Source: Nitrospirota bacterium
GTDB taxonomy: Bacteria; Nitrospirota; Thermodesulfovibrionia; Thermodesulfovibrionales; JdFR-88
Reading direction: 5' to 3'
Length of the DNA stretch: 36,065 nucleotides
Assembly: GCA_021789555.1 (NCBI GenBank)
Contig: JAJYJK010000022.1
Location: 1 to 36,065 of the forward strand
In this document: piece after piece, positions 7,570 to 15,995 of the stretch
How the letters are laid out: every line of letters starts with the position of its first letter
Position numbering within the stretch: the stretch's first letter is position 1
The notes under the pieces: model-generated
What the model saw: the letters and a program-made list of their open reading frames with translations, nothing else
Told to the model about the DNA's origin: nothing
Databases searched by the model: none
Made by a program: the position numbers and the translations under genes

Positions 7570-8723
7570 TGTCTAAAAACCTGCTTATAGTGGCCGGGGA
7601 GTCCTCGGGCGAGCTGTACGGGGCGCTGCTGGCCGCGGAGCTTCGCAGGATGGCCCCCGATGTTAGGATAATGGGCGTCGGGGGAGAGCGGATGAAGGCC
7701 GAAGGGGTCGAGATCATCCGCCAGGTATCGGGGGCCTTCGGGCTTACCGAGCTTGTCTCCCACATCAGGGACCTCAGGGCCACGTTTCGAGAGATACTGC
7801 AAAAGGCAGATCAAGACCGGCCGCAGGCGGCGGTGCTCATAGATTTTCCGGATTTCAATTTCCGGGCCGCCTCCGAGCTGAAAAAAAGGGGCGTGCCCGT
7901 CCTCTATTACGTAAGCCCGCAGCTCTGGGCCTGGCGGGCGGGCAGGATAAGAAAGATGAAGGGCCTGGCGGACAGGGTCGCCCTCATCCTGCCCTTCGAG
8001 CAGGAGATTTACCGGAAGGCCGGAATCCCGCATGAGTTTGTGGGCCACCCGATTCTAGATGAAATTTCCGGCATGATGCCGGACTCGCAAAAGGCAGCAC
8101 CGGATTCGATAAAGACGTATCTTGGGCTGGACAAAGCGAAACCGCTGCTGGCGCTGCTGCCCGGCAGCAGGCCGTCCGAGCTTGAAAGGCACCTGCCGCT
8201 TTTTTTTGACGTTATGTCCCTCTTCAAACGGGAATTCCCGGACTGGCAGTTTTTCATGCCCATCGCCCCTAATTTGAATACAGGCCCTTTCGGCGGGCTT
8301 TTCAGGGAGTTCAGGGAAAACGGTGTGGCCATCGGGAAGGGAAACGCCATTCGGGCGCTGGCCGCCTCGGACGCCGCCCTTGTCGCCTCCGGCACGGCGA
8401 CCCTCCAGGCGGCCCTCCTTGGGAAACCCTTCACCGTCGTCTACAAGCTCTCGCCCCTGACGTTTCTGATAGCAAAATCGCTCGTGAAGGTAAAATATGT
8501 CTCGCTTGTGAATATCCTCTGCGGGGGGCAGACAGTGAAGGAGTTTTTACAGGGGAAGGCAAGGCCCGGCGATGTGATGGAGGAGCTGAGGCAGATAGTC
8601 AAGGACCCCGGCTACAGGCAGCGCATGGTCTGCCGCTTCCGGGATGTCCGGGCGATGTTCGAGGGCAGGAGCGCCTCGGCGCGCGTGGCCCGGATGGTCT
8701 GCGAGATGGCGGGCTGGAGGTAA
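7569..8723 (+). CDS. lpxB: Lipid-A-disaccharide synthase LpxB
   Basis: GT19 glycosyltransferase joining UDP-diacyl-glucosamine with lipid X to form the beta-1,6 disaccharide of lipid A at the inner face of the cytoplasmic membrane. At 384 residues it matches the E. coli enzyme's length. Hallmarks in order: AGESSGELYGA (Glu where most homologues have Asp), GVGGERMKAEG, DFPDFNFR, YYVSPQLWAWR, GHPILDE, LLPGSRPSELERHLPL, ASGTATLQAALLGKP and LVNILCG. It begins with GTG sharing one base with the gnnB stop, so it is translationally coupled. If GnnAB act as predicted, its substrates carry a 3-amino, amide-acylated glucosamine. Confidence 0.96.
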   Translation: MSKNLLIVAGESSGELYGALLAAELRRMAPDVRIMGVGGERMKAEGVEIIRQVSGAFGLTELVSHIRDLRATFREILQKADQDRPQAAVLIDFPDFNFRAASELKKRGVPVLYYVSPQLWAWRAGRIRKMKGLADRVALILPFEQEIYRKAGIPHEFVGHPILDEISGMMPDSQKAAPDSIKTYLGLDKAKPLLALLPGSRPSELERHLPLFFDVMSLFKREFPDWQFFMPIAPNLNTGPFGGLFREFRENGVAIGKGNAIRALAASDAALVASGTATLQAALLGKPFTVVYKLSPLTFLIAKSLVKVKYVSLVNILCGGQTVKEFLQGKARPGDVMEELRQIVKDPGYRQRMVCRFRDVRAMFEGRSASARVARMVCEMAGWR

Positions 8724-8732
8724 AAGACGCCC

Positions 8733-10019
8733 TTGTTTTTCATCTATACCGTTTTATACGCCGTAATACTTCCTTTTTTCCTGCCGGGGGAGCTTTTGAA
8801 AAGGCCGAAGGGGGCGCGCATGGCCTGGCTTGCCCAGAAGTTCGGCCGCATGGGGAAAGAGATTTTCCAGGCGCGAAGGGAAGGGGGCAGCGCCGTATGG
8901 GTCCACGCCGTGAGCGTGGGCGAGGTGCTGGCGGCCGTGCCTTTTATTGAGGCCCTGAGGGCGAGGGGCCTGGAGCCGGTCATCTCCACGATCACGGAGA
9001 CGGGGCGTCAGGTGGCGCGGAAAAAATTTCCGGAAGGCCGGATAATCTATCTCCCCTTCGATCTTCCTTTTGCGTTTAAAAGGGCCGCAAGAGAAGTGAA
9101 ACCCCGGGCCTTCATCCTCATGGAGACGGAGCTATGGCCGAACGCCGTAAGGACCATGCACGGGCTTGGCATACCGGTTTTCATCGTAAACGGCAGGCTC
9201 TCGGAGAAATCCACCGCGGGCTACCGGAGGTTTCACTTTTTCTTCAAACGGGTCGTAAGCAAGCTGTCTTTAATATGCGTCCAGGACGAGGTCTATGCCA
9301 AGAGGGCGGCCCTGATAGGCGCGCCGGAGCAGAAGATTCTCGTGACAGGCAATTTTAAATTCGAGATGGGCGCAAAAGGCCCCTCCCTTGCGCCCGCCTG
9401 GCCCGTTTGGATGGAGAAGCTGACCCGCCCGGTCATCGTCGCCGGCAGCACGCACGCGGGCGAGGAAGAGTTTCTGATCGAAATTTACAAAAAACTGCAG
9501 ATGGAATTTCCCCTCCTGTCCCTGGTGCTCGTCCCCCGGCACCCGGAGCGGGCCCCGGAGGTCGGGGCGCTGATAAAAAAGGCGGGCATGAATTATATAA
9601 AAAGCTCCATGCCCGGTGTGGAGGAGGCGAGGGGAGAGACAATGGTTGATGCGGGACAGCCGGGCATTGTACTGGTGGACACCGTGGGGGAACTTTTTAA
9701 TATCTACTCGAAGGCGGATGTGGCCGTAGTGGGCGGCAGCTTCATCCCGCGGGGAGGACAAAACCCGCTTGAGCCGGCCTACTGGGGCAAGCCCGTCATT
9801 TGCGGGCCCGATATGAGGAATTTCACTTTCATGCCGGAATTCCTGAAGTCGGGCGGGGCGCTGACGGCAGATAAGGAGACGCTCCTTGAAAAATTGGCCG
9901 GGCTCCTGGCGGATGAGGGCAGGAGGACCGCGATGGGCGCGGACGCAAAAAAATTCTATCTCGAACGCTCCGGGGCCGTGGGAAAGACGGCAAATGCGAT
10001 AATGGCCGTGTTGGGATAA
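8733..10019 (+). CDS. waaA: 3-deoxy-D-manno-octulosonic acid (Kdo) transferase
   Basis: GT30 enzyme adding Kdo from CMP-Kdo to the lipid A precursor at the inner membrane. The 428 residues start with a hydrophobic anchor (about 1-20). They continue with HAVSVGEVLAAVP, the METELWPN segment, NGRLSEKS, GNFKFEMG, AGSTHAGEEE and LVPRHPERAPEV, and finish with the CMP-Kdo site in the DTVGELFNIYSKADVAVVGG region. The start is TTG at 8733, nine bases after the lpxB stop; GGAGG lies 14 bases upstream, a long spacing. No internal ATG preserves the anchor, so TTG is retained. Whether it adds one, two or more Kdo residues cannot be read from sequence. Confidence 0.95.
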   Translation: MFFIYTVLYAVILPFFLPGELLKRPKGARMAWLAQKFGRMGKEIFQARREGGSAVWVHAVSVGEVLAAVPFIEALRARGLEPVISTITETGRQVARKKFPEGRIIYLPFDLPFAFKRAAREVKPRAFILMETELWPNAVRTMHGLGIPVFIVNGRLSEKSTAGYRRFHFFFKRVVSKLSLICVQDEVYAKRAALIGAPEQKILVTGNFKFEMGAKGPSLAPAWPVWMEKLTRPVIVAGSTHAGEEEFLIEIYKKLQMEFPLLSLVLVPRHPERAPEVGALIKKAGMNYIKSSMPGVEEARGETMVDAGQPGIVLVDTVGELFNIYSKADVAVVGGSFIPRGGQNPLEPAYWGKPVICGPDMRNFTFMPEFLKSGGALTADKETLLEKLAGLLADEGRRTAMGADAKKFYLERSGAVGKTANAIMAVLG

Positions 10020-10029
10020 GATAAGGGCG

Positions 10030-11028
10030 GTGAAGGGTCTATTTGAGCTGGCCTATTATCTGGGCTACAAGTTCGACAGACGCCGGAAATCGGCGAAGGC
10101 GAAGCGGCTTCCAGGCGCAAAAGTCATAAGCGTGGGCAATCTCACGACCGGCGGCTCCGGCAAGACCCCGCTGGTCATCGCGCTTGCCAAAAGGCTCGCC
10201 GAAAATGGCCGGAGGGTCTCGGTGCTCACTCGGGGCTATAAGGGCGCGCTCCGCGGGCCGGCAGTCGTGACCGCGGCAATGGGCGCGGCGGATGCGGGCG
10301 ATGAGCCCCTCCTCATGGCCGCAAAACTTCCGGGCATCCCGGTCGTGAAAGGCAGGGACAGATATGCCGCCGGCCTCTGCGCGCTCGCTCTAGAGCCGAA
10401 GCCGGAGACGTTCATCCTCGATGACGGCTTTCAGCACTGGGGGCTCAAACGGGACCTGGATATACTCCTCCTGAGCGCGGACAATCCGTTTTATCTTGAC
10501 AAACTCCTGCCGGTCGGAAGCTTGAGGGAGCCGGTCTCCGAGATGAGGCGGGCCGGGATCATCGTGGTCAGCAGGTGCGAAAATAGGCAAGTCCCGCCGG
10601 ATTTCGAGGGGCAAATCAGGACATACAATCCGCACGCGCCCATATTCCCCGCCTGGTTCGAGCCGACGGGGGTGGTCAACTGCGGCAGCGGCAAAAAATA
10701 TCCCCCGGCCTGGCTCAAGGGCAAAGAGGTCTTTGCCTTTGCCGGCATCGGCGAGCCTTCCTCCTTCAAACAGAGCCTTCTCGACGCGGGCGCTTCCGTA
10801 AAGGGGTTTTGGAGGTTCGGAGATCATCATATGTTCCGGAGCGCGGAGATTGAGCGCATCAGGAAGAAGGCCCAGGGGCTGTGGATAATCACGACCGAAA
10901 AGGATATAATGAGGCTCGGAGGAGACAGGGCGGGCCTTTATGCCCTTTCCGTTGAGATGCGCACAATGGATGGGTTTTTTGCCGAGGCGCTTGAAAGGAC
11001 TTCGGAGGGGGAGACGGGGGCCTGTTGA
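10030..11028 (+). CDS. lpxK: Tetraacyldisaccharide 4'-kinase LpxK
   Basis: Phosphorylates the 4' position of the lipid A disaccharide using ATP, at the inner leaflet of the cytoplasmic membrane. The 332 residues contain the P-loop GNLTTGGSGKTP with Lys45, the family motif DDGFQHWGLKRDLDILLL, and TTEKDIMRL near the C-terminus. The start is GTG at 10030, ten bases after the waaA stop, with a weak AAGGG close by. It completes lpxB-waaA-lpxK. The msbA flippase gene often found beside these genes is not in the window. Confidence 0.95.
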   Translation: MKGLFELAYYLGYKFDRRRKSAKAKRLPGAKVISVGNLTTGGSGKTPLVIALAKRLAENGRRVSVLTRGYKGALRGPAVVTAAMGAADAGDEPLLMAAKLPGIPVVKGRDRYAAGLCALALEPKPETFILDDGFQHWGLKRDLDILLLSADNPFYLDKLLPVGSLREPVSEMRRAGIIVVSRCENRQVPPDFEGQIRTYNPHAPIFPAWFEPTGVVNCGSGKKYPPAWLKGKEVFAFAGIGEPSSFKQSLLDAGASVKGFWRFGDHHMFRSAEIERIRKKAQGLWIITTEKDIMRLGGDRAGLYALSVEMRTMDGFFAEALERTSEGETGAC

Positions 11029-11031
11029 ATC

Positions 11032-11430
11032 ATGATCAAGTACCTGAACGTCCGAAGCCGCCAGAGAAACGAGTTCATAGACATAACGGGTGAAGTGGAG
11101 CGGGCGCTGGAAGACTGCGGCATTGCAGAGGGCGTCTGCTACATATACGTGCCCCATACGACCGCCGGCGTCACGATAAACGAGGGGGCTGACCCGGCCG
11201 TTGCCCGCGATATCGTAAACAATCTGAGCCGCCTGGTGCCTCACGACCTCGGGTATTTCCACCGTGAGGGCAATGCCGACGCGCACATCAAGTCCAGCCT
11301 GACGGGGGTGGGCCTTCACGTGCCGGTCGAGGCCGGGAAACTTACCCTTGGCACCTGGCAGTCCATCTATTTTTGCGAGTTCGACGGCCCCCGCCACCGC
11401 AGGTGCGTGGTCAAGATCATACAAGGCTGA
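11032..11430 (+). CDS. YjbQ/UPF0047 family protein (secondary thiamine-phosphate synthase-like)
   Basis: A compact 132-residue protein of the YjbQ family. Members show weak thiamine-phosphate synthase activity in E. coli, but the true role is unsettled. Family signatures are VPHTTAGVTINEGADP, the HREGNADAHIKSSLTG segment with candidate metal-binding His and Asp, and the C-terminal LGTWQSIYFCEFDGPRHRR. It begins four bases after the lpxK stop, so it appears to be the last gene of the lipid A operon. The metabolic link to lipid A is not evident and may only reflect operon structure. Confidence 0.88.
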   Translation: MIKYLNVRSRQRNEFIDITGEVERALEDCGIAEGVCYIYVPHTTAGVTINEGADPAVARDIVNNLSRLVPHDLGYFHREGNADAHIKSSLTGVGLHVPVEAGKLTLGTWQSIYFCEFDGPRHRRCVVKIIQG

Positions 11431-11550
11431 TTGGGCAATAATCTAAAACGAGTGTGGTGCGCCGGGCGATCGCGGAACGAGGCCATGCGACGGCAGAAAA
11501 AATTCTGAAAAACGAAAACCGCTATTCCCCGGCATGAAAGACAAAGCATA

Positions 11551-12981
11551 ATGGCGAAAATGGAAGGTAAGAGATACGATGTCGTAATCGTGGGGGCCGG
11601 CCCCGCGGGCATCTTTGCCGCCCTCGAACTTTCGAAATCCGGGAAGCAGAAGGGCAAAAGGCCGAGGATACTGATGGTCGAAAAGGGGAGGGACATAACC
11701 GGCCGGCACTGTCCCATGAAGCTCCAGGAGGTATCCTGCGCGGCCTGCCCCGAATGCGGGCTTTTAAGCGGCTGGGGCGGGGCCGGGGCGTTCAGCGACG
11801 GCAAGCTGAGCCTCTCGCCCGATGTAGGCGGCTACCTCAAGGAATACATCCCGGAGCCCGAACTGCTGGAGCTGATCGATTACGTCGACGGCATATATAT
11901 CCGGTTTGGCGCCCCCAGCCGGTATTACGGAGGCGACCTTGAGCGGCTGGAAGACATAAGCCGCGAGGCGGCCAGGAGCGGCCTTCTATTCATACGCTCC
12001 AGGATCAGGCACATAGGGACGGACAGGGCGAAGGGGCTTCTTAAAAAAATGAGGGAGCACCTGGTGGGTCAAAAAAGGGTGGACGTGCTCTTCGAGACGG
12101 AGGTGCAACGCATACTGACTGCCCCCGCCGGCGGGACGAAAGGGTCCAGGGCGGTCGGCGTGCGGTTGAAAGACGGGCAGGAGATCGAGGCCGGTTTCGT
12201 CATAGTGGCCCCCGGCCGGGAGGGCTCCAAGTGGCTCGAGCAGGAAGTAAGGAGATTGAAACTCTCTACGGTCAACAACCCCGTCGATATAGGGGTGCGC
12301 GTCGAGGTCCCGGCCCCGGTGATGGAGCGCCTCACGGAAGTCACATACGAACCCAAGTTCATTTTTTATTCGAAGGCCTTCGATGACAAGGTGAGGACTT
12401 TTTGCGTGAACCCCTACGGCGAGGTCGTAAAGGAATACCTGAAGGGCATCTGGACGGTAAACGGCCACAGCTATGCAAAGAGAAGGACGCCCAATACCAA
12501 TTTCGCACTGCTTGTGAGCACCACCTTTACGGAGCCGTTCCATGAGCCCGTATCCTACGGCAGACACATAGCCCGGCTCGCCAATTTCCTCGGGCACGGC
12601 GTTATCGTGCAGAGGCTCGGGGACCTGCTGGGCGGCAGACGCTCCACGCCGGAGCGGATAGGGCGCGGGGTGTGCAGTCCTACCCTGAAGGACGCGACCC
12701 CGGGGGACCTTAGCTTCGTGGTCCCCTACCGGTATCTCAGCGACATATTGGAGATGATGGAAGCCCTTGACAGGCTGGCCCCCGGCGTAAACTCCAGGCA
12801 CACTCTGCTTTACGGAGTGGAGGTGAAATTCTACTCGATGAAGCCCAGGCTGACCGGCTCGCTCGAAACCGCGGTAGAAAACCTCTTCGCCGCGGGTGAC
12901 GGAGCGGGGGTGAGCAGGGGGCTGGTCCAATCTTCTGCGTCCGGCGTTATTGCTGCGAGGGAGATATTGAAAAGGCTCTAA
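11551..12981 (+). CDS. FAD-dependent oxidoreductase, COG2509 type
   Basis: A 476-residue flavoprotein. The N-terminal dinucleotide motif is DVVIVGAGPAGIFAALEL, followed by a Cys-containing block, SCAACPEC, which runs straight into GLLSGWGGAGAFSDGKLSLS, the hallmark of this group of predicted FAD dehydrogenases. The C-terminus carries the second FAD contact, LFAAGDGAGVSRGLVQSSASG. The substrate is unknown for the family. The ATG at 11551 is used here; Met4 at 11560 is equally plausible because no clear ribosome site is seen. The 120 bp upstream and 285 bp downstream hold no other gene I can support, so it is probably monocistronic. Confidence 0.88.
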   Translation: MAKMEGKRYDVVIVGAGPAGIFAALELSKSGKQKGKRPRILMVEKGRDITGRHCPMKLQEVSCAACPECGLLSGWGGAGAFSDGKLSLSPDVGGYLKEYIPEPELLELIDYVDGIYIRFGAPSRYYGGDLERLEDISREAARSGLLFIRSRIRHIGTDRAKGLLKKMREHLVGQKRVDVLFETEVQRILTAPAGGTKGSRAVGVRLKDGQEIEAGFVIVAPGREGSKWLEQEVRRLKLSTVNNPVDIGVRVEVPAPVMERLTEVTYEPKFIFYSKAFDDKVRTFCVNPYGEVVKEYLKGIWTVNGHSYAKRRTPNTNFALLVSTTFTEPFHEPVSYGRHIARLANFLGHGVIVQRLGDLLGGRRSTPERIGRGVCSPTLKDATPGDLSFVVPYRYLSDILEMMEALDRLAPGVNSRHTLLYGVEVKFYSMKPRLTGSLETAVENLFAAGDGAGVSRGLVQSSASGVIAAREILKRL

Positions 12982-13171
12982 GGCAGCCGGCCCAAAAAAT
13001 CCGCTCCTCCCGGTTCAACTTGAAATTCCACCTTGTTTCCCTCAACCACAGCCCCTCCCGCCCGTAAGGTTTTCTGCTATTAATGGGCGAGTAAAAAAGT
13101 GCCCGCATGAATTTCAAAAGGGCCTGCCAGCCGTATCAAGACGATAGGCGGGGCCTTCTATAGCCTGTCTC

Positions 13172-13192
13172 CCCATTGCCTGATATAATGGG
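13172..13192 (+). promoter_or_regulatory. Extended -10 promoter within a dyad, efflux operon
   Basis: TGATATAAT (13181-13189) is the same extended -10 sequence seen upstream of nrdJ. It is enclosed by a 6-bp inverted repeat, CCCATT (13172-13177) and AATGGG (13187-13192), with 9 bp between arms. A repressor bound here would block the promoter, which would suit an efflux operon. No regulator gene is adjacent. The remaining 285-bp gap from 12982 shows nothing else that I can support. Confidence 0.4.
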
Positions 13193-13266
13193 CATATCCG
13201 GGCGGGGTCTGAAAACATTTTAACTCTAACTTTTTTATCCTGTTGCTGTCTTTTGGAGCGGAGGAT

Positions 13267-14856
13267 GTGACGCGCATATTCCGCATCGAAACCGGGATTT
13301 TCTCCGCGGCGGCCGCCTTTCCGGCCGCCCTGCCGCCGCTGACGGCCCTTGCGTTGGCGGCCCTCCTGTCATTGATGGGATGCGCCGTGGGCCCCGCCTT
13401 CAAGCGGCCCCAGGCGCCCCCGACAGGCGCATATACGGCGGCCCCCCTGCCGGCAAGTACCGAAAGCGCGCCGGTTGCCGGGGGTGCGGCGCAATGCTTC
13501 AAGATGGGGGCGGACATCCAGGCAAGGTGGTGGGCGCTCTTTCACAACCCTGGGCTTGACCGGCTCATGCGTCTGGCGCTTGCCCGAAGCCGCACGCTTG
13601 CGGCCGCAAGGGCCGCGCTCGCCGTGGCCTATGAAAACGAGCGCGCGCAGGCCGGGGCGCTTCTCTATCCGGGAGTCGACGCGAAGGCCACCGCGGAGCG
13701 CCAGAAATTCTCAGGCGCCGCATTCGGCGAGCCGGGCGGCCCCGGCATCATCTTCAACCTCTTTAACGCCTCGGCGGAAGTCTCTTACCTGTTTGACCTT
13801 TTTGGCGGCTCCAGGCGCGCCATCGAGGCGCTTGGGGCGCAGGTCGACTACCAACGTTTCGAACTAGAAGGGGCATATGTCGCGCTTACGGCAAACATCG
13901 TGACGACAGCGGTGACAGAGGCCTCCCTGCGCGCGCAGATAGGAGCGACAAGGGAAATCCTCGCAATCCAGCGGGCGCAGCTTGGCATAGTCGAGCGTCA
14001 ACTGGGACTGGGCGGCGTATCGCTGCCGGATGTGCTGGCGCAACGGGCCGTGCTCGCTCAGACCAGGGCGACCCTGCCGCCGCTTGAAAAGGCGCTTGCC
14101 CAGAGCCGTCACCAGTTGGCCGTGCTCGCCGGGGCCTTTCCGGCCGATGAGCGCAAGTTGCCTCAGTTCGATCTCGAAGGTCTGAAACTTCCGCAGCAAT
14201 TGCCAGTTAGCCTGCCTTCGAGGCTTGTCAGCCAGCGCCCCGACATCCGCGCCTCCGAGGCGCTCCTCCACGCTGCAAGCGCGGAGATAGGCGTTGCGAC
14301 TGCCAACATGCTGCCCCAGATAACCTTTACGGGCGGCATCGGGTCGGAGACAACGAAGGCAAACGATCTCTTTGGGCGCAATACGAGCATCTGGAGCCTG
14401 GGGATGTCGCTCCTGCAGCCCGTTTTTCGCGGGGGAGAGCTGAAGGCAAAACGCCGCGCGGCCGTCGACGCCTATGAGCAGGCCCTGGCCCAGTATCAGG
14501 AGACCGTCCTGGAGGCGTTCCGGAACGTGGCCGATGTGCTCCGGGCGCTGGACAAGGACGCAGGTGCGCTCGCGGCCCAGGCCGAGGCCTGGAGCGCGGC
14601 GCGGGACACGCTGGACATCACCGGGAAACAGTTCCGGCTGGGCGCGGTGAGCTATCTGCAGCTCCTGAATGCCGAGCGTCAGTACCAGCAGGCGCGAATA
14701 GGCCTCGTCCAGGCCCGGGCGGCGCGCTATGCCGATACCGCCGCCCTGTTTCAGGCGCTTGGCGGAGGGTGGTGGAACCCCGCCCCAGGCGGGGCCGGCC
14801 GGCGGGCCGAGGCGGGCAAAAAGCCGGCAAGTTTTAAAGGCATAGGCCGCTCATGA
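13267..14856 (+). CDS. RND efflux outer-membrane factor, NodT/OprM type lipoprotein
   Basis: TolC-like outer-membrane channel of a tripartite efflux pump. The preferred start is GTG at 13267, with GGAG eight bases upstream, giving 529 residues; a TTG at 13243 would add eight residues but has no ribosome site. The signal sequence ends in LLSLMGC, placing the lipidated Cys at residue 39, followed by AVGPAFKRP, typical of NodT-family channels. Two outer-membrane-efflux repeats follow: ARWWALFHNPGLDRL with alpha-helical barrel sequence, then SLPSRLVSQRPDIRASEALLH and GGELKAKRRAAVDAYEQAL. Its stop overlaps the adaptor gene (ATGA). Placing the channel gene first in the operon is less common than last. 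Confidence 0.93.
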   Translation: MTRIFRIETGIFSAAAAFPAALPPLTALALAALLSLMGCAVGPAFKRPQAPPTGAYTAAPLPASTESAPVAGGAAQCFKMGADIQARWWALFHNPGLDRLMRLALARSRTLAAARAALAVAYENERAQAGALLYPGVDAKATAERQKFSGAAFGEPGGPGIIFNLFNASAEVSYLFDLFGGSRRAIEALGAQVDYQRFELEGAYVALTANIVTTAVTEASLRAQIGATREILAIQRAQLGIVERQLGLGGVSLPDVLAQRAVLAQTRATLPPLEKALAQSRHQLAVLAGAFPADERKLPQFDLEGLKLPQQLPVSLPSRLVSQRPDIRASEALLHAASAEIGVATANMLPQITFTGGIGSETTKANDLFGRNTSIWSLGMSLLQPVFRGGELKAKRRAAVDAYEQALAQYQETVLEAFRNVADVLRALDKDAGALAAQAEAWSAARDTLDITGKQFRLGAVSYLQLLNAERQYQQARIGLVQARAARYADTAALFQALGGGWWNPAPGGAGRRAEAGKKPASFKGIGRS

Positions 14857-15983
14857 TAAAGCGCATGGTCATCATGCTGGCGGCGGTGGGCCTGCTGTTT
14901 GGCGGCATATTCGCCTATCATGCGTACAAGCTGAGGATGCAGGCCAGGTCGATGGCCGCACACCCGCCGCCGCCCGCGGCTGTAAGCGCGATAAGGGTCC
15001 GGTATCTCTCCTGGCAGCCCGAGGTAAAGGCGGTGGGCAGCCTGCGCGCCGTGCGCGGGGTCGATGTGACCAGCGAGATTTCCGGCCTGGTGCGCCGTCT
15101 GTATTTCAAGTCCGGCCAGGAGGCCGGGAAAGACCAGACGCTTGTCCGGCTTAACGCGGACTCTGATATAGCGCTTCTGCATTCGCTTGAGGCCGCCGCC
15201 CAGTTGGCGCGCACCGTTTATGAGCGCGACAAAAAACAGTTCGCCGTGCAGGCCGTAAGCAGGGCCGCCCTGGATGCGGACGCCGCCGATTTAAAGGGCA
15301 AACTGGCCCAGGTGGACGAACAGAGGGCCGTGGTCTATAAAAAGACCATACGCGCCCCATTCGCGGGACGGCTTGGCATAAGCACCGTCAACCCGGGGCA
15401 GTACATCAATCCAGGCGACAAGATAGTCACGCTCCAGGCTCTCGACCTGCTCTACGCCGATTTTTACCTGCCGCAACAGGAAATCTCAAAAATCCGGCCG
15501 GGGCAGAGGGTCATCGCGGAAACCGATGCCTATCCCGGCGGCAGGTTTCAGGGGCGCATAACCTCCATAAACCCACAGGTGGACACCGCCACCCGCAACG
15601 CGGAGGTCGAGGCCACACTCAAAAACCACGGGCACAGGCTGCTGCCCGGCATGTACGTGACGGTAGACGTCCATGCCGGGGCGGCCCGGCGCTACCTGAC
15701 GCTGCCGCAGACGGCCGTCACCTATAACCCCTATGGCGAGACCGTCTTCGTGATTGTCGAGGGCGGGAAGGGGCCGGACGGAAGGCCCATACTGATAGCC
15801 AGGCAGGTCTTCGTGACAACTGGCGGTACAAGGGGCGACCAGGTGGCGATAATCTCCGGCATAAAAGAGGGCGATATGGTTGTGACGAGCGGCCAGATGA
15901 AACTCAAAAACGGAAGCCGCGTGGTGATCGACAACCGTATTGCGCCGGGCAATGACCCCGCCCCCCGTCCGCCGGACAGTTAG
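14853..15983 (+). CDS. RND efflux periplasmic adaptor (membrane-fusion protein)
   Basis: A 376-residue HlyD/AcrA-type adaptor linking the RND pump to the outer-membrane channel. One hydrophobic segment (about 5-23) anchors it in the inner membrane, and a proline-rich linker follows. The lipoyl-like half-motifs SEISGLVRRLYFKSGQ and TIRAPFAGRLG flank a short alpha hairpin, then a beta-barrel and membrane-proximal domain with TVNPGQYINPGDKIVTL and TYNPYGETVFV. No lipobox is evident, so the anchor is probably an uncleaved helix. It overlaps the channel gene by 4 bp and is 12 bp from the pump gene. Confidence 0.93.
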   Translation: MIKRMVIMLAAVGLLFGGIFAYHAYKLRMQARSMAAHPPPPAAVSAIRVRYLSWQPEVKAVGSLRAVRGVDVTSEISGLVRRLYFKSGQEAGKDQTLVRLNADSDIALLHSLEAAAQLARTVYERDKKQFAVQAVSRAALDADAADLKGKLAQVDEQRAVVYKKTIRAPFAGRLGISTVNPGQYINPGDKIVTLQALDLLYADFYLPQQEISKIRPGQRVIAETDAYPGGRFQGRITSINPQVDTATRNAEVEATLKNHGHRLLPGMYVTVDVHAGAARRYLTLPQTAVTYNPYGETVFVIVEGGKGPDGRPILIARQVFVTTGGTRGDQVAIISGIKEGDMVVTSGQMKLKNGSRVVIDNRIAPGNDPAPRPPDS

Positions 15984-15995
15984 AGGCCCTCCCGA

